Shown: positions 19,020-35,100 of the stretch, piece after piece
How positions within the stretch are numbered: position 1 is the stretch's first letter
How the letters are laid out: each line of letters begins with the position of its first letter
Assembly (NCBI GenBank): GCA_947623455.1
Contig: OX392536.1
Location: 14,627,282-14,691,281, forward strand
DNA from: Mimachlamys varia
Lineage: Eukaryota; Mollusca; Bivalvia; Pectinida; Pectinidae
Reading direction: 5' to 3'
DNA length: 64,000 nucleotides
Notes under the pieces: generated by a model
Told to the model about the DNA's origin: nothing
The model's database searches: none
The model's input: only the letters and a program-made list of their open reading frames with translations
Translations under genes and position numbers: made by a program

Positions 19020-22000
19020 TCACACTCACAGAGCCTCCGGAGAAGGTATGAGGTCACACTCACAGCCCCCCGGAGAGGGTATTAGATCACACTCACAGAG
19101 CCTCCGGAGAGGGCATTAGGTCACACTCACAGAGCCTCCGGAGAAGGTATTAGATTACACTCAAAGAACCCCCGGAGAGGGTATTAGGTCACACTCACAG
19201 AACCCCCGAGAGGGCATTAGATCACACACACAGAGCCTCCTGAGAGGGTATTAGATCACACTCACAGAACCCCCGGAGAGGGCATTAGATCACACTCACA
19301 GAACCTCCGGAGAGGGCATTAGATCACACTCACAGAACCCCCGGAGAGGGTATTAGGTCACACTCACAGAACCTCCGGAGAGGGTATTAGATCACACTCA
19401 CAGAGCTTCCGGAGAGGGTATTAGGTCACACTCACAGAACCTCCGGAGAGGGTATTAGATCACACTCACAGAACCTCCGAGAGGGTATTAGATCACACTC
19501 ACAGACCCCCGGAGAGGGTATTAGGTCACACTCACAGAGCCTCCGGAGAGGGCATTAGATCACACTCACAGATCCTCCGGAGAGGGTATTAGATCACACT
19601 CACAGAACCTCCGGAGAGGGTATTAGGTCACACTCACAGAGCCTCAGGAGAGGGTATTAGATCACACTCACAGAACCCCCGGAGAGGGTATTAGATCACA
19701 CTCACAGAACCTCCGGAGAGGGTATTAGGTCACACTCACAGAGCCTCCGGAGAAGGTATTAGATCACACTCAAAGAACCCCCGGAGAGGGTATTAGATCA
19801 CACTCAGAGAACCTCCGGAGAGGGTATTAGATCACACTCACAGAACCTCCGGAGAGGGCATTAGATCACACTCACAGAGCCTCCGGAGAGGGTATTAGGT
19901 CACACTCACAGAACCCCCGGAGAGGGTATTAGGTCACACTCACAGACCCCCGGACAGGGTATTAGGTCACACTCACAGAACCTCCGGAGAGGGTATTAGA
20001 TCACACTCACAGACCCCCGGAGAGGGTATTAGGTCACACTCACAGAGCTTCCGGAGAGGGTATTAGGTCACACTCACAGATCCACCGGAGAGGGTATTAG
20101 ATCACACTCACAGAACGTCCGGAGAGGGTATTAGGTCACACTCACAGAGCTTCCGGAGAAGGTATTAGATCACACTCACAGAACCTCCGGAGAGGGTATT
20201 AGATCACACTCACAGAGCCTCCGGAGAGGGTATTAGATCACACTCACAGAACCTCCGGATAGGGTATTAGATCACACTCACAGAACCTCCGGAGAGGGTA
20301 TAAGGTCACACTCACAGAGCCTCCGCAGAAGATATTAGATCACACTCAAAGAACTCCCGGAGAGGGTATTAGATCACACTCAAAGAACCTCCGGAGAGGG
20401 TATTAGGTCACACTCACAGAACCCCCGGAGAGGGTATTAGATCACACTCACAGAGCCTCCGTAGAGGGTATTAGAACACACTCACAGAACCTCTGGAGAG
20501 GGTATTAGATCACACTCACAGAGCCTCCGGAGAGGGTATTAGATCACACTTACAGAGTCTCCGGAGAAGGTATTAGATCACACTCACAGAACCCCCGGAT
20601 AGGGTATTAGATCATACACATATAGCCTCCGGAGAGGGTATTACATCACTCTCACAGAACCCCCGGAGAGGGTATTAGGTCCTACTCACATAACCTCCGG
20701 AGAAGGTATTAGGTCACACTCACAGAACCTCCGGAGAGGGTATTAGGTCACACTCACAGGACCTCCGCAGAGGGTATTAGATCAGACTCACAGAACCCCC
20801 GTAGAGGGTATTAGATCAGACTCACAAGGTCTCCGGAGAGGGTATTAGGTCACACTCACAGAACCCCCGGAGAGGGTATTAGGTCACAATCATAAAACCC
20901 AAGGAGAGGGTATTAGGTCACACTCAAAGAGCCTCCGGAGAAGGTATTAGATCACACTCACAGAACCTACGGAGAGGGTATTAGGTCACACTCACACAGC
21001 CTCCGGAGAGGGTATTAGATCACACTCACAGAGCATCCGGAGAGGGTATTAGATCACACTCACAGAACCTCCGGATAGGGTATTAGATCACACTCACAGA
21101 ACCTCCGAGAGGGTATTAGATCACACTCACAGAACCTCCGAGAGGGTATTAGATCACACTCAGAGACCCCCGGAGAGGGTATTAGGTCACACTCACAGGG
21201 CCTCCGGAGAAGGTATTAGATCACAATCAAAGAACCCCCGGAGAGGGCATTAGATCACACTCACAGAGCCTCCGGAGAGGGCATTAGGTCACACTCACAG
21301 AGCCTCCGGAGAAGGTATTAGATTACACTCAAAGAACCCCCGGAGAGGGTATTAGGTCACACTCACAGACCCCCGGAGAGGGTATTAGATCACACTCACA
21401 GAGCCTCCGGAGAAGGTATGAGGTCACACTCACAGCCCCCCGGAGAGGGTATTAGATCACACTCACAGAACCTCCGGAGAGGGCATTAGATCACACTCAC
21501 AGAACCCCCGAGAGGGCATTAGATCACACACACAGAGCCTCCTGAGAGGGTATTAGATCACACTCACAGAACCCCCGGAGAGGGCATTAGATCACACTCA
21601 CAGAACCTCCGGAGAGGGCATTAGATCACACTCACAGAACCCCCGGAGAAGGTATTAGGTCACACTCACAGAACCTCCGGAGAGGGTATTAGATCACACT
21701 CACAGAGCTTCCGGAGAGGGTATTAGGTCACACTCACAGAACCTCCGGAGAGGGTATTAGATCACACTCACAGAACCTCCGAGAGGGTATTAGATCACAC
21801 TCACAGACCCCCGGAGAGGGTATTAGGTCACACTCACAGAGCCTCCGGAGAGGGCATTAGATCACACTCACAGATCCTCCGGAGAGGGTATTAGATCACA
21901 CTCACAGAACCTCCGGAGAGGGTATTAGGTCACACTCACAGAGCCTCAGGAGAGGGTATTAGATCACACTCACAGAACCCCCGGAGAGGGTATTAGATCA

Positions 22001-25000
22001 CACTCACAGAACCTCCGGAGAGGGTATTAGGTCACACTCACAGAGCCTCCGGAGAAGGTATTAGATCACACTCAAAGAACCCCCGGAGAGGGTATTAGAT
22101 CACACTCAGAGAACCTCCGGAGAGGGTATTAGATCACACTCACAGAGCTTCCGGAGAGGGTTTTAGATCACACTCACAGAACCTCCGGAGAGGGTATTAG
22201 ATCACACTCACAGAGCTTCCGGAGAGGGTATTAGATCACACTCAAAGAACCTCCGGAAAGGGCATTAGATCACACTCACAGAACCTCCGGAGAGGGTATT
22301 AGATCACACTCACAGAGCCTCCGGAGAGGGTATTAGATCACACTCAAAGAACCTCCGGAGAGGGCATTAGATCACACTCACAGAGCCTCCGGAGAGGGTA
22401 TTAGGTCACACTCACAGAACCCCCGGAGAGGGTATTAGTTCACACTCACAGACCCCCGGACAGGGTATTAGGTCACACTCACAGAACCTCCGGAGAGGGT
22501 ATTAGATGACACTCACAGAAACTCCGGAGAGGGTTTTAGATCACACACACAGAAACTCCGGAGAGGGTATTAGATCACACTCACAGAGCTTCCGGAGAGA
22601 GCATTAGATCACACTCACAGAGCCTCCGGAGAAGGTATGAGGTCACACTCACAGCCCCCCGGAGAGGGTATTAGATCACACTCACAGAGCCTCCGGAGAG
22701 GGCATTAGGTCACACTCACAGAGCCTCCGGAGAAGGTATTAGATTACACTCAAAGAACCCCCGGAGAGGGTATTAGGTCACACTCACAGAACCCCCGAGA
22801 GGGCATTAGATCACACACACAGAGCCTCCTGAGAGGGTATTAGATCACACTCACAGAACCCCCGGAGAGGGCATTAGATCACACTCACAGAACCTCCGGA
22901 GAGGGCATTAGATCACACTCACAGAACCCCCGGAGAGGGTATTAGGTCACACTCACAGAACCTCCGGAGAGGGTATTAGATCACACTCACAGAGCTTCCG
23001 GAGAGGGTATTAGGTCACACTCACAGAACCTCCGGAGAGGGTATTAGATCACACTCACAGAACCTCCGAGAGGGTATTAGATCACACTCACAGACCCCCG
23101 GAGAGGGTATTAGGTCACACTCACAGAGCCTCCGGAGAGGGCATTAGATCACACTCACAGATCCTCCGGAGAGGGAATTAGATCACACTCACAGAACCTC
23201 CGGAGAGGGTATTAGGTCACACTCACAGAGCCTCAGGAGAGGGTATTAGATCACACTCACAGAACCCCCGGAGAGGGTATTAGATCACACTCACAGAACC
23301 TCCGGAGAGGGTATTAGGTCACACTCACAGAGCCTCCGGAGAAGGTATTAGATCACACTCAAAGAACCCCCGGAGAGGGTATTAGATCACACTCAGAGAA
23401 CCTCCGGAGAGGGTATTAGATCACACTCACAGAACCTCCGGAGAGGGCATTAGATCACACTCACAGAGCCTCCGGAGAGGGTATTAGGTCACACTCACAG
23501 AACCCCCGGAGAGGGTATTAGGTCACACTCACAGACCCCCGGACAGGGTATTAGGTCACACTCACAGAACCTCCGGAGAGGGTATTAGATCACACTCACA
23601 GACCCCCGGAGAGGGTATTAGGTCACACTCACAGAGCTTCCGGAGAGGGTATTAGGTCACACTCACAGATCCACCGGAGAGGGTATTAGATCACACTCAC
23701 AGAACGTCCGGAGAGGGTATTAGGTCACACTCACAGAGCTTCCGGAGAAGGTATTAGATCACACTCACAGAACCTCCGGAGAGGGTATTAGATCACACTC
23801 ACAGAGCCTCCGGAGAGGGTATTAGATCACACTCACAGAACCTCCGGATAGGGTATTAGATCACACTCACAGAACCTCCGGAGAGGGTATAAGGTCACAC
23901 TCACAGAGCCTCCGCAGAAGATATTAGATCACACTCAAAGAACTCCCGGAGAGGGTATTAGATCACACTCAAAGAACCTCCGGAGAGGGTATTAGGTCAC
24001 ACTCACAGAACCCCCGGAGAGGGTATTAGATCACACTCACAGAGCCTCCGTAGAGGGTATTAGAACACACTCACAGAACCTCTGGAGAGGGTATTAGATC
24101 ACACTCACAGAGCCTCCGGAGAGGGTATTAGATCACACTTACAGAGTCTCCGGAGAAGGTATTAGATCACACTCACAGAACCCCCGGATAGGGTATTAGA
24201 TCATACACATATAGCCTCCGGAGAGGGTATTACATCACTCTCACAGAACCCCCGGAGAGGGTATTAGGTCCTACTCACATAACCTCCGGAGAAGGTATTA
24301 GGTCACACTCACAGAACCTCCGGAGAGGGTATTAGGTCACACTCACAGGACCTCCGCAGAGGGTATTAGATCAGACTCACAGAACCCCCGTAGAGGGTAT
24401 TAGATCAGACTCACAAGGTCTCCGGAGAGGGTATTAGGTCACACTCACAGAACCCCCGGAGAGGGTATTAGGTCACAATCATAAAACCCAAGGAGAGGGT
24501 ATTAGGTCACACTCAAAGAGCCTCCGGAGAAGGTATTAGATCACACTCACAGAACCTACGGAGAGGGTATTAGGTCACACTCACACAGCCTCCGGAGAGG
24601 GTATTAGATCACACTCACAGAGCATCCGGAGAGGGTATTAGATCACACTCACAGAACCTCCGGATAGGGTATTAGATCACACTCACAGAACCTCCGAGAG
24701 GGTATTAGATCACACTCACAGAACCTCCGAGAGGGTATTAGATCACACTCAGAGACCCCCGGAGAGGGTATTAGGTCACACTCACAGGGCCTCCGGAGAA
24801 GGTATTAGATCACAATCAAAGAACCCCCGGAGAGGGCATTAGATCACACTCACAGAGCCTCCGGAGAGGGCATTAGGTCACACTCACAGAGCCTCCGGAG
24901 AAGGTATTAGATTAAACTCAAAGAACCCCCGGAGAGGGTATTAGGTCACACTCACAGACCCCCGGAGAGGGTATTAGATCACACTCACAGAGCCTCCGGA

Positions 25001-26197
25001 GAAGGTATGAGGTCACACTCACAGCCCCCCGGAGAGGGTATTAGATCACACTCACAGAACCTCCGGAGAGGGCATTAGATCACACTCACAGAACCCCCGA
25101 GAGGGCATTAGATCACACACACAGAGCCTCCTGAGAGGGTATTAGATCACACTCACAGAACCCCCGGAGAGGGCATTAGATCACACTCACAGAACCTCCG
25201 GAGAGGGCATTAGATCACACTCACAGAACCCCCGGAGAAGGTATTAGGTCACACTCACAGAACCTCCGGAGAGGGTATTAGATCACACTCACAGAGCTTC
25301 CGGAGAGGGTATTAGGTCACACTCACAGAACCTCCGGAGAGGGTATTAGATCACACTCACAGAACCTCCGAGAGGGTATTAGATCACACTCACAGACCCC
25401 CGGAGAGGGTATTAGGTCACACTCACAGAGCCTCCGGAGAGGGCATTAGATCACACTCACAGATCCTCCGGAGAGGGTATTAGATCACACTCACAGAACC
25501 TCCGGAGAGGGTATTAGGTCACACTCACAGAGCCTCAGGAGAGGGTATTAGATCACACTCACAGAACCCCCGGAGAGGGTATTAGATCACACTCACAGAA
25601 CCTCCGGAGAGGGTATTAGGTCACACTCACAGAGCCTCCGGAGAAGGTATTAGATCACACTCAAAGAACCCCCGGAGAGGGTATTAGATCACACTCAGAG
25701 AACCTCCGGAGAGGGTATTAGATCACACTCACAGAGCTTCCGGAGAGGGTTTTAGATCACACTCACAGAACCTCCGGAGAGGGTATTAGATCACACTCAC
25801 AGAGCTTCCGGAGAGGGTATTAGATCACACTCAAAGAACCTCCGGAAAGGGCATTAGATCACACTCACAGAACCTCCGGAGAGGGTATTAGATCACACTC
25901 ACAGAGCCTCCGGAGAGGGTATTAGATCACACTCAAAGAACCTCCGGAGAGGGCATTAGATCACACTCACAGAGCCTCCGGAGAGGGTATTAGGTCACAC
26001 TCACAGAACCCCCGGAGAGGGTATTAGTTCACACTCACAGACCCCCGGACAGGGTATTAGGTCACACTCACAGAACCTCCGGAGAGGGTATTAGATGACA
26101 CTCACAGAAACTCCGGAGAGGGTTTTAGATCACACACACAGAAACTCCGGAGAGGGTATTAGATCACACTCACAGAGCTTCCGGAGAGAGCATTAGA
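19020..26197. repeat. Higher-order repeat: 3,589-bp block in direct tandem
   Basis: Rare variant units recur exactly 3,589 bp apart: CACAGCCCCC 19061/22650, GATCCTCCGG 19571/23160, TCCACCGGAG 20081/23670, CATACACA 20613/24202, CAGAACCTAC 20961/24550, TCCGGAGAGA 22591/26180. Copy 1 is about 19020-22608 and copy 2 about 22609-26197. I saw only isolated base differences (for example near 23175 and 24915) and no net indel. A related but modified block follows with offset 3,525-3,526. Confidence 0.85.
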
Positions 26198-29100
26198 TCA
26201 CACTCACAGAGCCTCCGGAGAGGGTATTAGATCACACTCACAGAGCTTCCGGAGAGGGCATTAGATCACACTCACAGAACCTCTGAGAGGGTATTAGATC
26301 ACACTCACAGACCCCCGGAGAGGGTATTAGGTCACACTCACAGAGCTTCCGGAGAGGGTATTAGGTCACACTCACAGATCCACCGGAGAGGGTATTAGAT
26401 CACACTCACAGAACGTCCGGAGAGGGTATTAGGTCACACTCACAGAGCTTCCGGAGAAGGTATTAGATCACACTCACAGAACCTCCGGAGAGGGTATTAG
26501 ATCACACTCACAGAGCCTCCGGAGAGGGTATTAGATCACACTCACAGAACCTCCGGATAGGGTATTAGATCACACTCACAGAACCTCCGGAGAGGGTATA
26601 AGGTCACACTCACAGAGCCTCCGCAGAAGATATTAGATCACACTCAAAGAACTCCCGGAGAGGGTATTAGATCACACTCAAAGAACCTCCGGAGAGGGTA
26701 TTAGGTCACACTCACAGAACCCCCGGAGAGGGTATTAGATCACACTCACAGAGCCTCCGTAGAGGGTATTAGAACACACTCACAGAACCTCTGGAGAGGG
26801 TATTAGATCACACTCACAGAGCCTCCGGAGAGGGTATTAGATCACACTTACAGAGTCTCCGGAGAAGGTATTAGATCACACTCACAGAACCCCCGGATAG
26901 GGTATTAGATCATACACATATAGCCTCCGGAGAGGGTATTACATCACTCTCACAGAACCCCCGGAGAGGGTATTAGGTCCCAATCACATAACCTCCGGAG
27001 AAGGTATTAGGTCACACTCACAGAACCTCCGGAGAGGGTATTAGGTCACACTCACAGGACCTCCGCAGAGGGTATTAGATCAGACTCACAGAACCCCCGT
27101 AGAGGGTATTAGATCAGACTCACAAGGTCTCCGGAGAGGGTATTAGGTCACACTCACAGAACCCCCGGAGAGGGTATTAGGTCACAATCATAAAACCCAA
27201 GGAGAGGGTATTAGGTCACACTCAAAGAGCCTCCGGAGAAGGTATTAGATCACACTCAAACAACCCCCGGAGAGGGTATTAGATCACACTCACAGAGCCT
27301 CCGGAGAGGGTATTAGATCACCCTCACAGACCTCCCGGAGAGGATATTAGGTCACACTCACAGAACCCCCGTAGACGGCTTTAGGTCACACTCACACAGC
27401 CTCCGGAGACGGCTTTAGGTCACACTCACAGAGCCTCCGGAGAGGGTATTAGGTCACACTCACAGAGCCTCCGGAGAAGGTATTAGATTACACTCACAGA
27501 GCCTCCGGTGAGGGTATTAGATCACACTCACAGAACTTCCGGAGAGGGCATTAGATCACACTCACAGAGCCTCCGGAGAGGGTATTAGATCACACTCACA
27601 GAACCCCCGGAGAGGGTATTAGATCACACTCACAGAACCCCCGGAGAGGGTATTAGATCACACTCACAGAACCCCCGGAGGGGGTATTAGGTCACACTCA
27701 CAGAGCCTCCGAATAGGGTATTAGATCACACTCACAGAGCCTCCGGAGAGGGTATTAGATCACACTCACAGAACCCCCGGAGAGGGTATTAGATCACACT
27801 CACAGAACCCCCGGAGAGGGTATTAGGTCACACTCACACAACCTCCGGAGATTGTATTAGATCACACTCACAGAACCTCCGGATAGGGCATTAGATCACA
27901 CTCACAGAACCCCCGGAGAGGGTATTAGGTCACACTCACAGAACCTCCGGAGAGGGTATTAGGTCACACTCACAGAACCCCCGGAGAGGGTATTAGTTCA
28001 CACTCACAGAACCCCCGTAGAGGGTATTAGATCACACTCACAGAACCCCCAGAGAGGGTATTAGATCACACTCACAGAACCTACGGAGAGGGTATTAGGT
28101 CACACTCACACAGCCTCCGGAGAGGGTATTAGATCACACTCACAGAGCATCCGGAGAGGGTATTAGATCACACTCACAGAACCTCCGGATAGGGTATTAG
28201 ATCACACTCACAGAACCTCCGAGAGGGTATTAGATCACACTCACAGAACCTCCGAGAGGGTATTAGATCACACTCAGAGACCCCCGGAGAGGGTATTAGG
28301 TCACACTCACAGGGCCTCCGGAGAAGGTATTAGATCACACTCAAAGAACCCCCGGAGAGGGTATTAGATCACACTCACAGAGCCTCCGGAGAGGGCATTA
28401 GGTCACACTCACAGAGCCTCCGGAGAAGGTATTAGATTACACTCAAAGAACCCCCGGAGAGGGTATTAGGTCACACTCACAGACCCCCGGAGAGGGTATT
28501 AGATCACACTCACAGAGCCACCGGAGAAGGTATGAGGTCACACTCACAGCCCCCCGGAGAGGGTATTAGATCACACTCACAGAACCTCCGGAGAGGGCAT
28601 TAGATCACACTCACAGAACCCCCGAGAGGGCATTAGATCACACACACAGAGCCCCCTGAGAGGGTATTAGATCACACTCACAGAAACCCCGGAGAGGGCA
28701 TTAGATCACACTCACAGAACCTCCGGAGAGGGCATTAGATCACACTCACAGAACCCCCGGAGAGGGTATTAGGTCACACTCACAGAACCTCCGGAGAGGG
28801 TATTAGATCACACTCACAGAGCTTCCGGAGAGGGTATTAGGTCACACTCACAGAACCTCCGGAGAGGGTATTAGATCACACTCACAGAACCTCCGAGAGG
28901 GTATTAGATCACACTCACAGACCCCCGGAGAGGGTATTAGGTCACACTCACAGAGCCTCCGGAGAGGGCATTAGATCACACTCACAGATCCTCCGGAGAG
29001 GGTATTAGATCACACTCACAGAATCTCCGGAGAGGGTTTTAGGTCACACTCACAGAGCCTCAGGAGAGGGTATTAGATCACACTCACAGAACCCCCGGAG

Positions 29101-32100
29101 AGGGTATTAGATCACACTCACAGAACCTCAGGAGAGGGTATTAGGTCACACTCACAGAGCCTCCGGAGAAGGTATTAGATCACACTCAAAGAACCCCCGG
29201 AGAGGGTATTAGATCACACTCAGAGAACCTCCGGAGAGGGTATTAGATCACACTCACAGAGCTTCCGGAGAGGGTTTTAGATCACACTCACAGAACCTCC
29301 GGAGAGGGTATTAGATTACACTCACAGAGCTTCCGGAGAGGGTATTAGATCACACTCAAAGAACCTCCGGAGAGGGCATTAGATCACACTCACAGAACCT
29401 CCGGAGAGGGTATTAGATCACACTCACAGAGCCTCCGGAGAGGGTATTAGATCACACTCAAAGAACCTCCGGAGAGGGCATTAGATCACACTCACAGAGC
29501 CTCCGGAGAGGGTATTAGGTCACACTCACAGTACCCCCGGAGAGGGTATTAGGTCACACTCACAGACCCCCGGACAGGGTATTAGGTCACACTCACAGAA
29601 CCTCCGGAGAGGGTATTAGATGACACTCACAGAAACTCCGGAGAGGGTTTTAGATCACACACACAGAAACTCCGGAGAGGGTATTAGATCACACTCACAG
29701 AGCTTCCGGAGAGAGCATTAGATCACACTCACAGAGCCTCCGGAGAGGGTATTAGATCACACTCACAGAGCTTCCGGAGAGGGCATTAGATCACACTCAC
29801 AGAACCTCCGAGAGGGTATTAGATCACACTCACAGACCCCCGGAGAGGGTATTAGGTCACACTCACAGAGCTTCCGGAGAGGGCATTAGGTCACACTCAC
29901 AGATCCACCGGAGAGGGTATTAGATCACACTCACAGAACCTCCGGAGAGGGTATTAGGTCACACTCACAGAGCTTCCGGAGAAGGTATTAGATCACACTC
30001 ACAGAACCTATCGGAGAGGGTATTAGATCACACTCACAGAGCCTCCGGAGAGGGTATTAGATCACACTCACAGAACCTCCGGATAGGGTATTAGATCACA
30101 CTCACAGAACCTCCGGAGAGGGTATTAGGTCACACTCACAGAGCCTCCGCAGAAGATATTAGATCACACTCAAAGAACTCCCGGAGAGGGTATTAGATCA
30201 CACTCAAAGAACCTCCGGAGAGGGTATTAGGTCACACTCACAGAACCCCCGGAGAGGGTATTAGATCACACTCACAGAGCCTCCGTAGAGGCTATTAGAA
30301 CACACTCACAGAACCTCTGGAGAGGGTATTAGATCACACTCACAGAGCCTCCGGAGAGGGTATTAGATCACACTTACAGAGTCTCCGGAGAAGGTATTAG
30401 AGCACACTCACAGAACCCCCGGATAGGGTATTAGATCATACACATATAGCCTCCGGAGAGGGTATTACATCACTCTCACAGAACCCCCGGAGAGGGTATT
30501 AGGTCCCACTCACATAACCTCCGGAGAAGGTATTAGGTCGCACTCACAGAACCTCCGGAGAGGGTATTAGGTCACACTCACAGGACCTCCGCAGAGGGTA
30601 TTAGATCAGACTCACAGAACCCCCGTAGAGGGTATTAGATCAGACTCACAAGGTCTCCGGAGAGGGTATTAGGTCACACTCACAGAACCCCCGGAGAGGG
30701 TATTAGGTCACAATCATAAAACCCAAGGAGAGGGTATTAGGTCACACTCAAAGAGCTTCCGGAGAAGGTATTAGATCACACTCAAAGAACCCCCGGAGAG
30801 GGTATTAGATCACACTCACAGAGCCTCGGAGAGGGTATTAGATCACCCTCACAGACCTCCCGGAGAGGATATTAGGTCACACTCACAGAACCCCCGGAGA
30901 CGGCTTTAGGTCACACTCACACAGCCTCCGGAGACGGCTTTAGGTCACACTCACAGAGCCTCCGGAGAGGGTATTAGGTCACACTCACAGAGCCTCCGGA
31001 GAGGGTATTAGATTACACTCACAGAGCCTCCGGTGAGGGTATTAGATCACACTCACAGAACTTCCGGAGAGGGCATTAGATCACACTCACAGAGCCTCCG
31101 GAGAGGGTATTAGATCACACTCACAGAACCCCCGGAGAGGGTATTAGATCACACTCACAGAACCCCCGGAGAGGGTATTAGATCACACTCACAGAACCCC
31201 CGGAGGGGGTATTAGGTCACACTCACAGAGCCTCCGAAGAGGGTATTAGATCACACTCACAGAGCCTCCGGAGAGGGTATTAGATCACACTCACAGAACC
31301 CCCGGAGAGGGTATTAGATCACACTCACAGAACCCCCGGAGAGGGTATTAGGTCACACTCACACAACCTCCGGAGATTGTATTAGATCACACTCACAGAA
31401 CCTCCGGATAGGGCATTAGATCACACTCACAGAACCCCCGGAGAGGGTATTAGGTCACACTCACAGAACCTCCGGAGAGGGTATTAGATCACACTCACAG
31501 AACCCCCGGAGAGGGTATTAGTTCACACTCACAGAACCCCCGTAGAGGGTATTAGATCAAACTCACAGAACCCCCAGAGAGGGTATTAGATCACACTCAC
31601 AGAACCTCCAGAGAGGGTATTAGATCACACTCACAGAACCCCCGGAGAGGGTATTAGATCACACTCACAGAACCTCTGGATAGGGTATTAGATCACACTC
31701 ACAGAACCTCCGGAGAGAGTATTAGGTCACACTCACAGAACCTCCGGAGAGGGCATTAGATTACACTCACAGAGCCTCCGGAGAGGGTATTAGATCACAC
31801 TCACAGAACCTCCGGAGAGGGTATTAGGTCACACTCACAGAACCTCCGGAGAGGGTATTAGGTCACACTCACAGAACCTCCGGAGAGGGTATTAGATCAC
31901 ACTCACAGAACCTCCGGAGAGGGTTTTAGATAACACACCGAAACTCCGGAGAGGGAATTAGATCACACTCACAGAGCCTCCGGAGAGGGTATTAGATCAC
32001 ACTCACAGAGCTTCCGGAGAGGGCATTAGATCACACTCACAGAACCTCCGAGAGGGTATTAGATCACACTCACAGACCCCCGGAGAGGGTATTAGGTCAC

Positions 32101-35100
32101 ACTCACAGAGCTTCCGGAGAGGACATTAGGTCACACTCACAGATCCTCCGGAGAGGGTATTAGATCACACTCACAGAACCTCCGGAGAGGGTATTAGGTC
32201 ACACTCACAGAGCTTCCGGAGAAGGTATTAGATCACACTCACAGAACCTCCGGAGAGGGTATTAGATCACACTCACAGAGCCTCCGGAGAGGGTATTAGA
32301 TCACACTCACAGAACCTCCGGATAGGGTATTAGATCACACTCACAGAACCTCCGGAGAGGGTATTAGGTCACACTCACAGAGCCTCCGCAGAAGATATTA
32401 GATCACACTCAAAGAACCCCCGGAGAGGGTATTAGATCACACTCAAAGAACCTCCGGAGAGGGTATTAGGTCACACTCACAGAACCCCCGGAGAGGGTAT
32501 TAGATCACACTCACAGAGCCTCCGTAGAGGGTATTAGAACACACTCACAGAACCTCCGGAGAGGGTTTTATATCACACTCACAGAGCCTCCGGAGAGGGT
32601 ATTAGATCACACTTACAGAGTCTCCGGAGAAGGTATTAGGTCACACTCACAGAACCTCCGGAGAGAGTATTAGGTCACACTCACAGGACCTCCGGAGAGG
32701 GTATTAGATCACACTCACAAAACCTCCGGAGAGGGTATTAGATCACACTCACAGAACCTCCGGAGAGGGTATTAGGTCACACTCACAGAGCCTCCGCAGA
32801 ATATATTAGATCACACTCAAAGAACCCCCGGATAGGGTATTAGATCATACACATATAGCCTCCGGAGAGGGTATTACATCACTCTCACAGAACCCCCGGA
32901 GAGGGTATTAGGTCCCACTCACATAACCTCCGGAGAAGGTATTAGGTCACACTCACAGAACCTCCGGAGATGGTATTAGGTCACACTCACAGGACCTCCG
33001 GAGAGGGTATTAGATCAGACTCACAGAACCCCCGTAGAGGGTATTAGATCAGACTCACAAGGTCTCCGGAGAGGGTATTAGGTCACACTCACAGAACCCC
33101 CGGAGAGGGTATTAGGTCACAATCATAAAGCCCAAGGAGAGGGTATTAGGTCACACTCAAAGAGCCTCCGGAGAAGGTATTAGATCACACTCAAAGAACC
33201 CCCGGAGAGGGTATTAGATCACACTCACAGAGCCTCCGGAGAGGGTATTAGATCACCCTCACAGACCTCCCGGAGAGGATATTAGGTCACACTCACAGAA
33301 CCCCCGGAGACGGCTTTAGGTCACACTCACACAGCCTCCGGAGAGGGTATTAGGTCACACTCACAGAGCCTCCGGAGAGGGTATTAGGTCACACTCACAG
33401 AGCCTCCGGAGAGGGTATTAGATTACACTCACAGAGCCTCCGGTGAGGGTATTAGATCACACTCACAGAACTTCCTGAGAGGGCATTAGATCACACTCAC
33501 AGAGCCTCCGGAGAGGGTATTAGATCACACTCACAGAACCCCCGGAGAGGGTATTAGATCACACTCACAGAACCCCCGGAGAGGGTATTACATCACACTC
33601 ACAGAACCCCCGGAGAGGGTATTAGGTCACACTCACAGAGCCTCCGAAGAGGGTATTAGATCACACTCACAGAGCCTCCGGAGAAGGTATTAGATCACAC
33701 TCACAGAATCCCCGGAGAGGGTATTAGATCACACTCACAGAACCCCCGAAGACGGTATTAGGTCACACTCACAGAACCCCCGAAGAGGGTATTAGGTCAC
33801 TCTCACAGAGCCCCCAAAGAGGGTATTAGGTCACACTCACAGAACCCCCGGAGAGGGTATTAGATCACACTCACAGAACCCCCTGAGAGGGCATTAGATC
33901 ACACTCACAGAGCCTCCGGAGAGTGTATTAGATCACACTCACAGAACCCCCGGAGAGGGTATTAGATCACACTCACAGAACTTCCGGAGAGGGTATTAGG
34001 TCACACTCACAGAGCCTCCGGAGAGGGTATTAGGTCACACTCACAGAGCCTCCGAAGAGGGTATTAGATCACACTCACAGAACCTCCGGAGAGGGTATTA
34101 GGTCACACTCACAGAGCCTCCGGAGAGGGTATTAGATCACACTCACAGAACCCCCGGAGAGGGTATTAGGTCACACTCACAGAGCCTCCGAAGAGGGTAT
34201 TAGATCACACTCACAGAACCTCCGGAGAGGGTATTAGGTCACACTCACAGAGCCTCCGGAGAAGGTATTAGATCACACTCATAGAACCCCCGGAGAGGGT
34301 ATTAGATCACACTCACAGAACCCCCGGAGAGGGTTTAGGTCACACTCACAGAGCCTCCGAAGAGGGTATTAGATCACACTCACAGAACCTCCGGAGAGGG
34401 TATTAGGTCACACTCACAGAGCCTCCGGAGAAGGTATTAGATCACACTCACAGAACCTCCGGATAGGGTATTAGATCACACTCATATAGCCTCCGGAGAG
34501 GGTATTAGATCATACTCACAGAAACCACGGAGAGGGTGTTAGGTCACATTCATGGAACCCCCGGAGAGGGTGTTATATCATACTCACAGAGCCTCCGGAG
34601 AGGGTATTAGATCACACTCATATAGCCTTCGGAGAGGGTATTAGATCATACTCACAGAAACCACGGATAGGGTTTTAGGTCACATTCATAGAACCCCCGG
34701 AGAGGGTGTTAGATCATACTCATAGAACCTCTGGATAGGGTTTTAGATCACACTCACAGATCCTCCGGAGAGGGTATTAGATCACACTCACAGAGCCTCC
34801 GGAGAAGGTATTAGGTCACACTCACAGAACCCCCGGAGAGGGCATTAGATCACACTCACAGAGCCTCCGGAGAGGGTATTAGATCACACTCACAGAACCC
34901 CCGGAGAGGGTATTAGATCACATTCACAGAACCTCTGGAGAAGGTATTAGGTCACACTCACAGAACATCCGGAGAGGGTATTAGTTCACACTCACAGAAC
35001 CTCCGGAGAGGGCATTAGATCACACACACAGAACCTCCGGAGAGGGCATTAGATCACACTCACAGACCCTCGGAGAGGGTATTAGGTCACACTCACAGAT

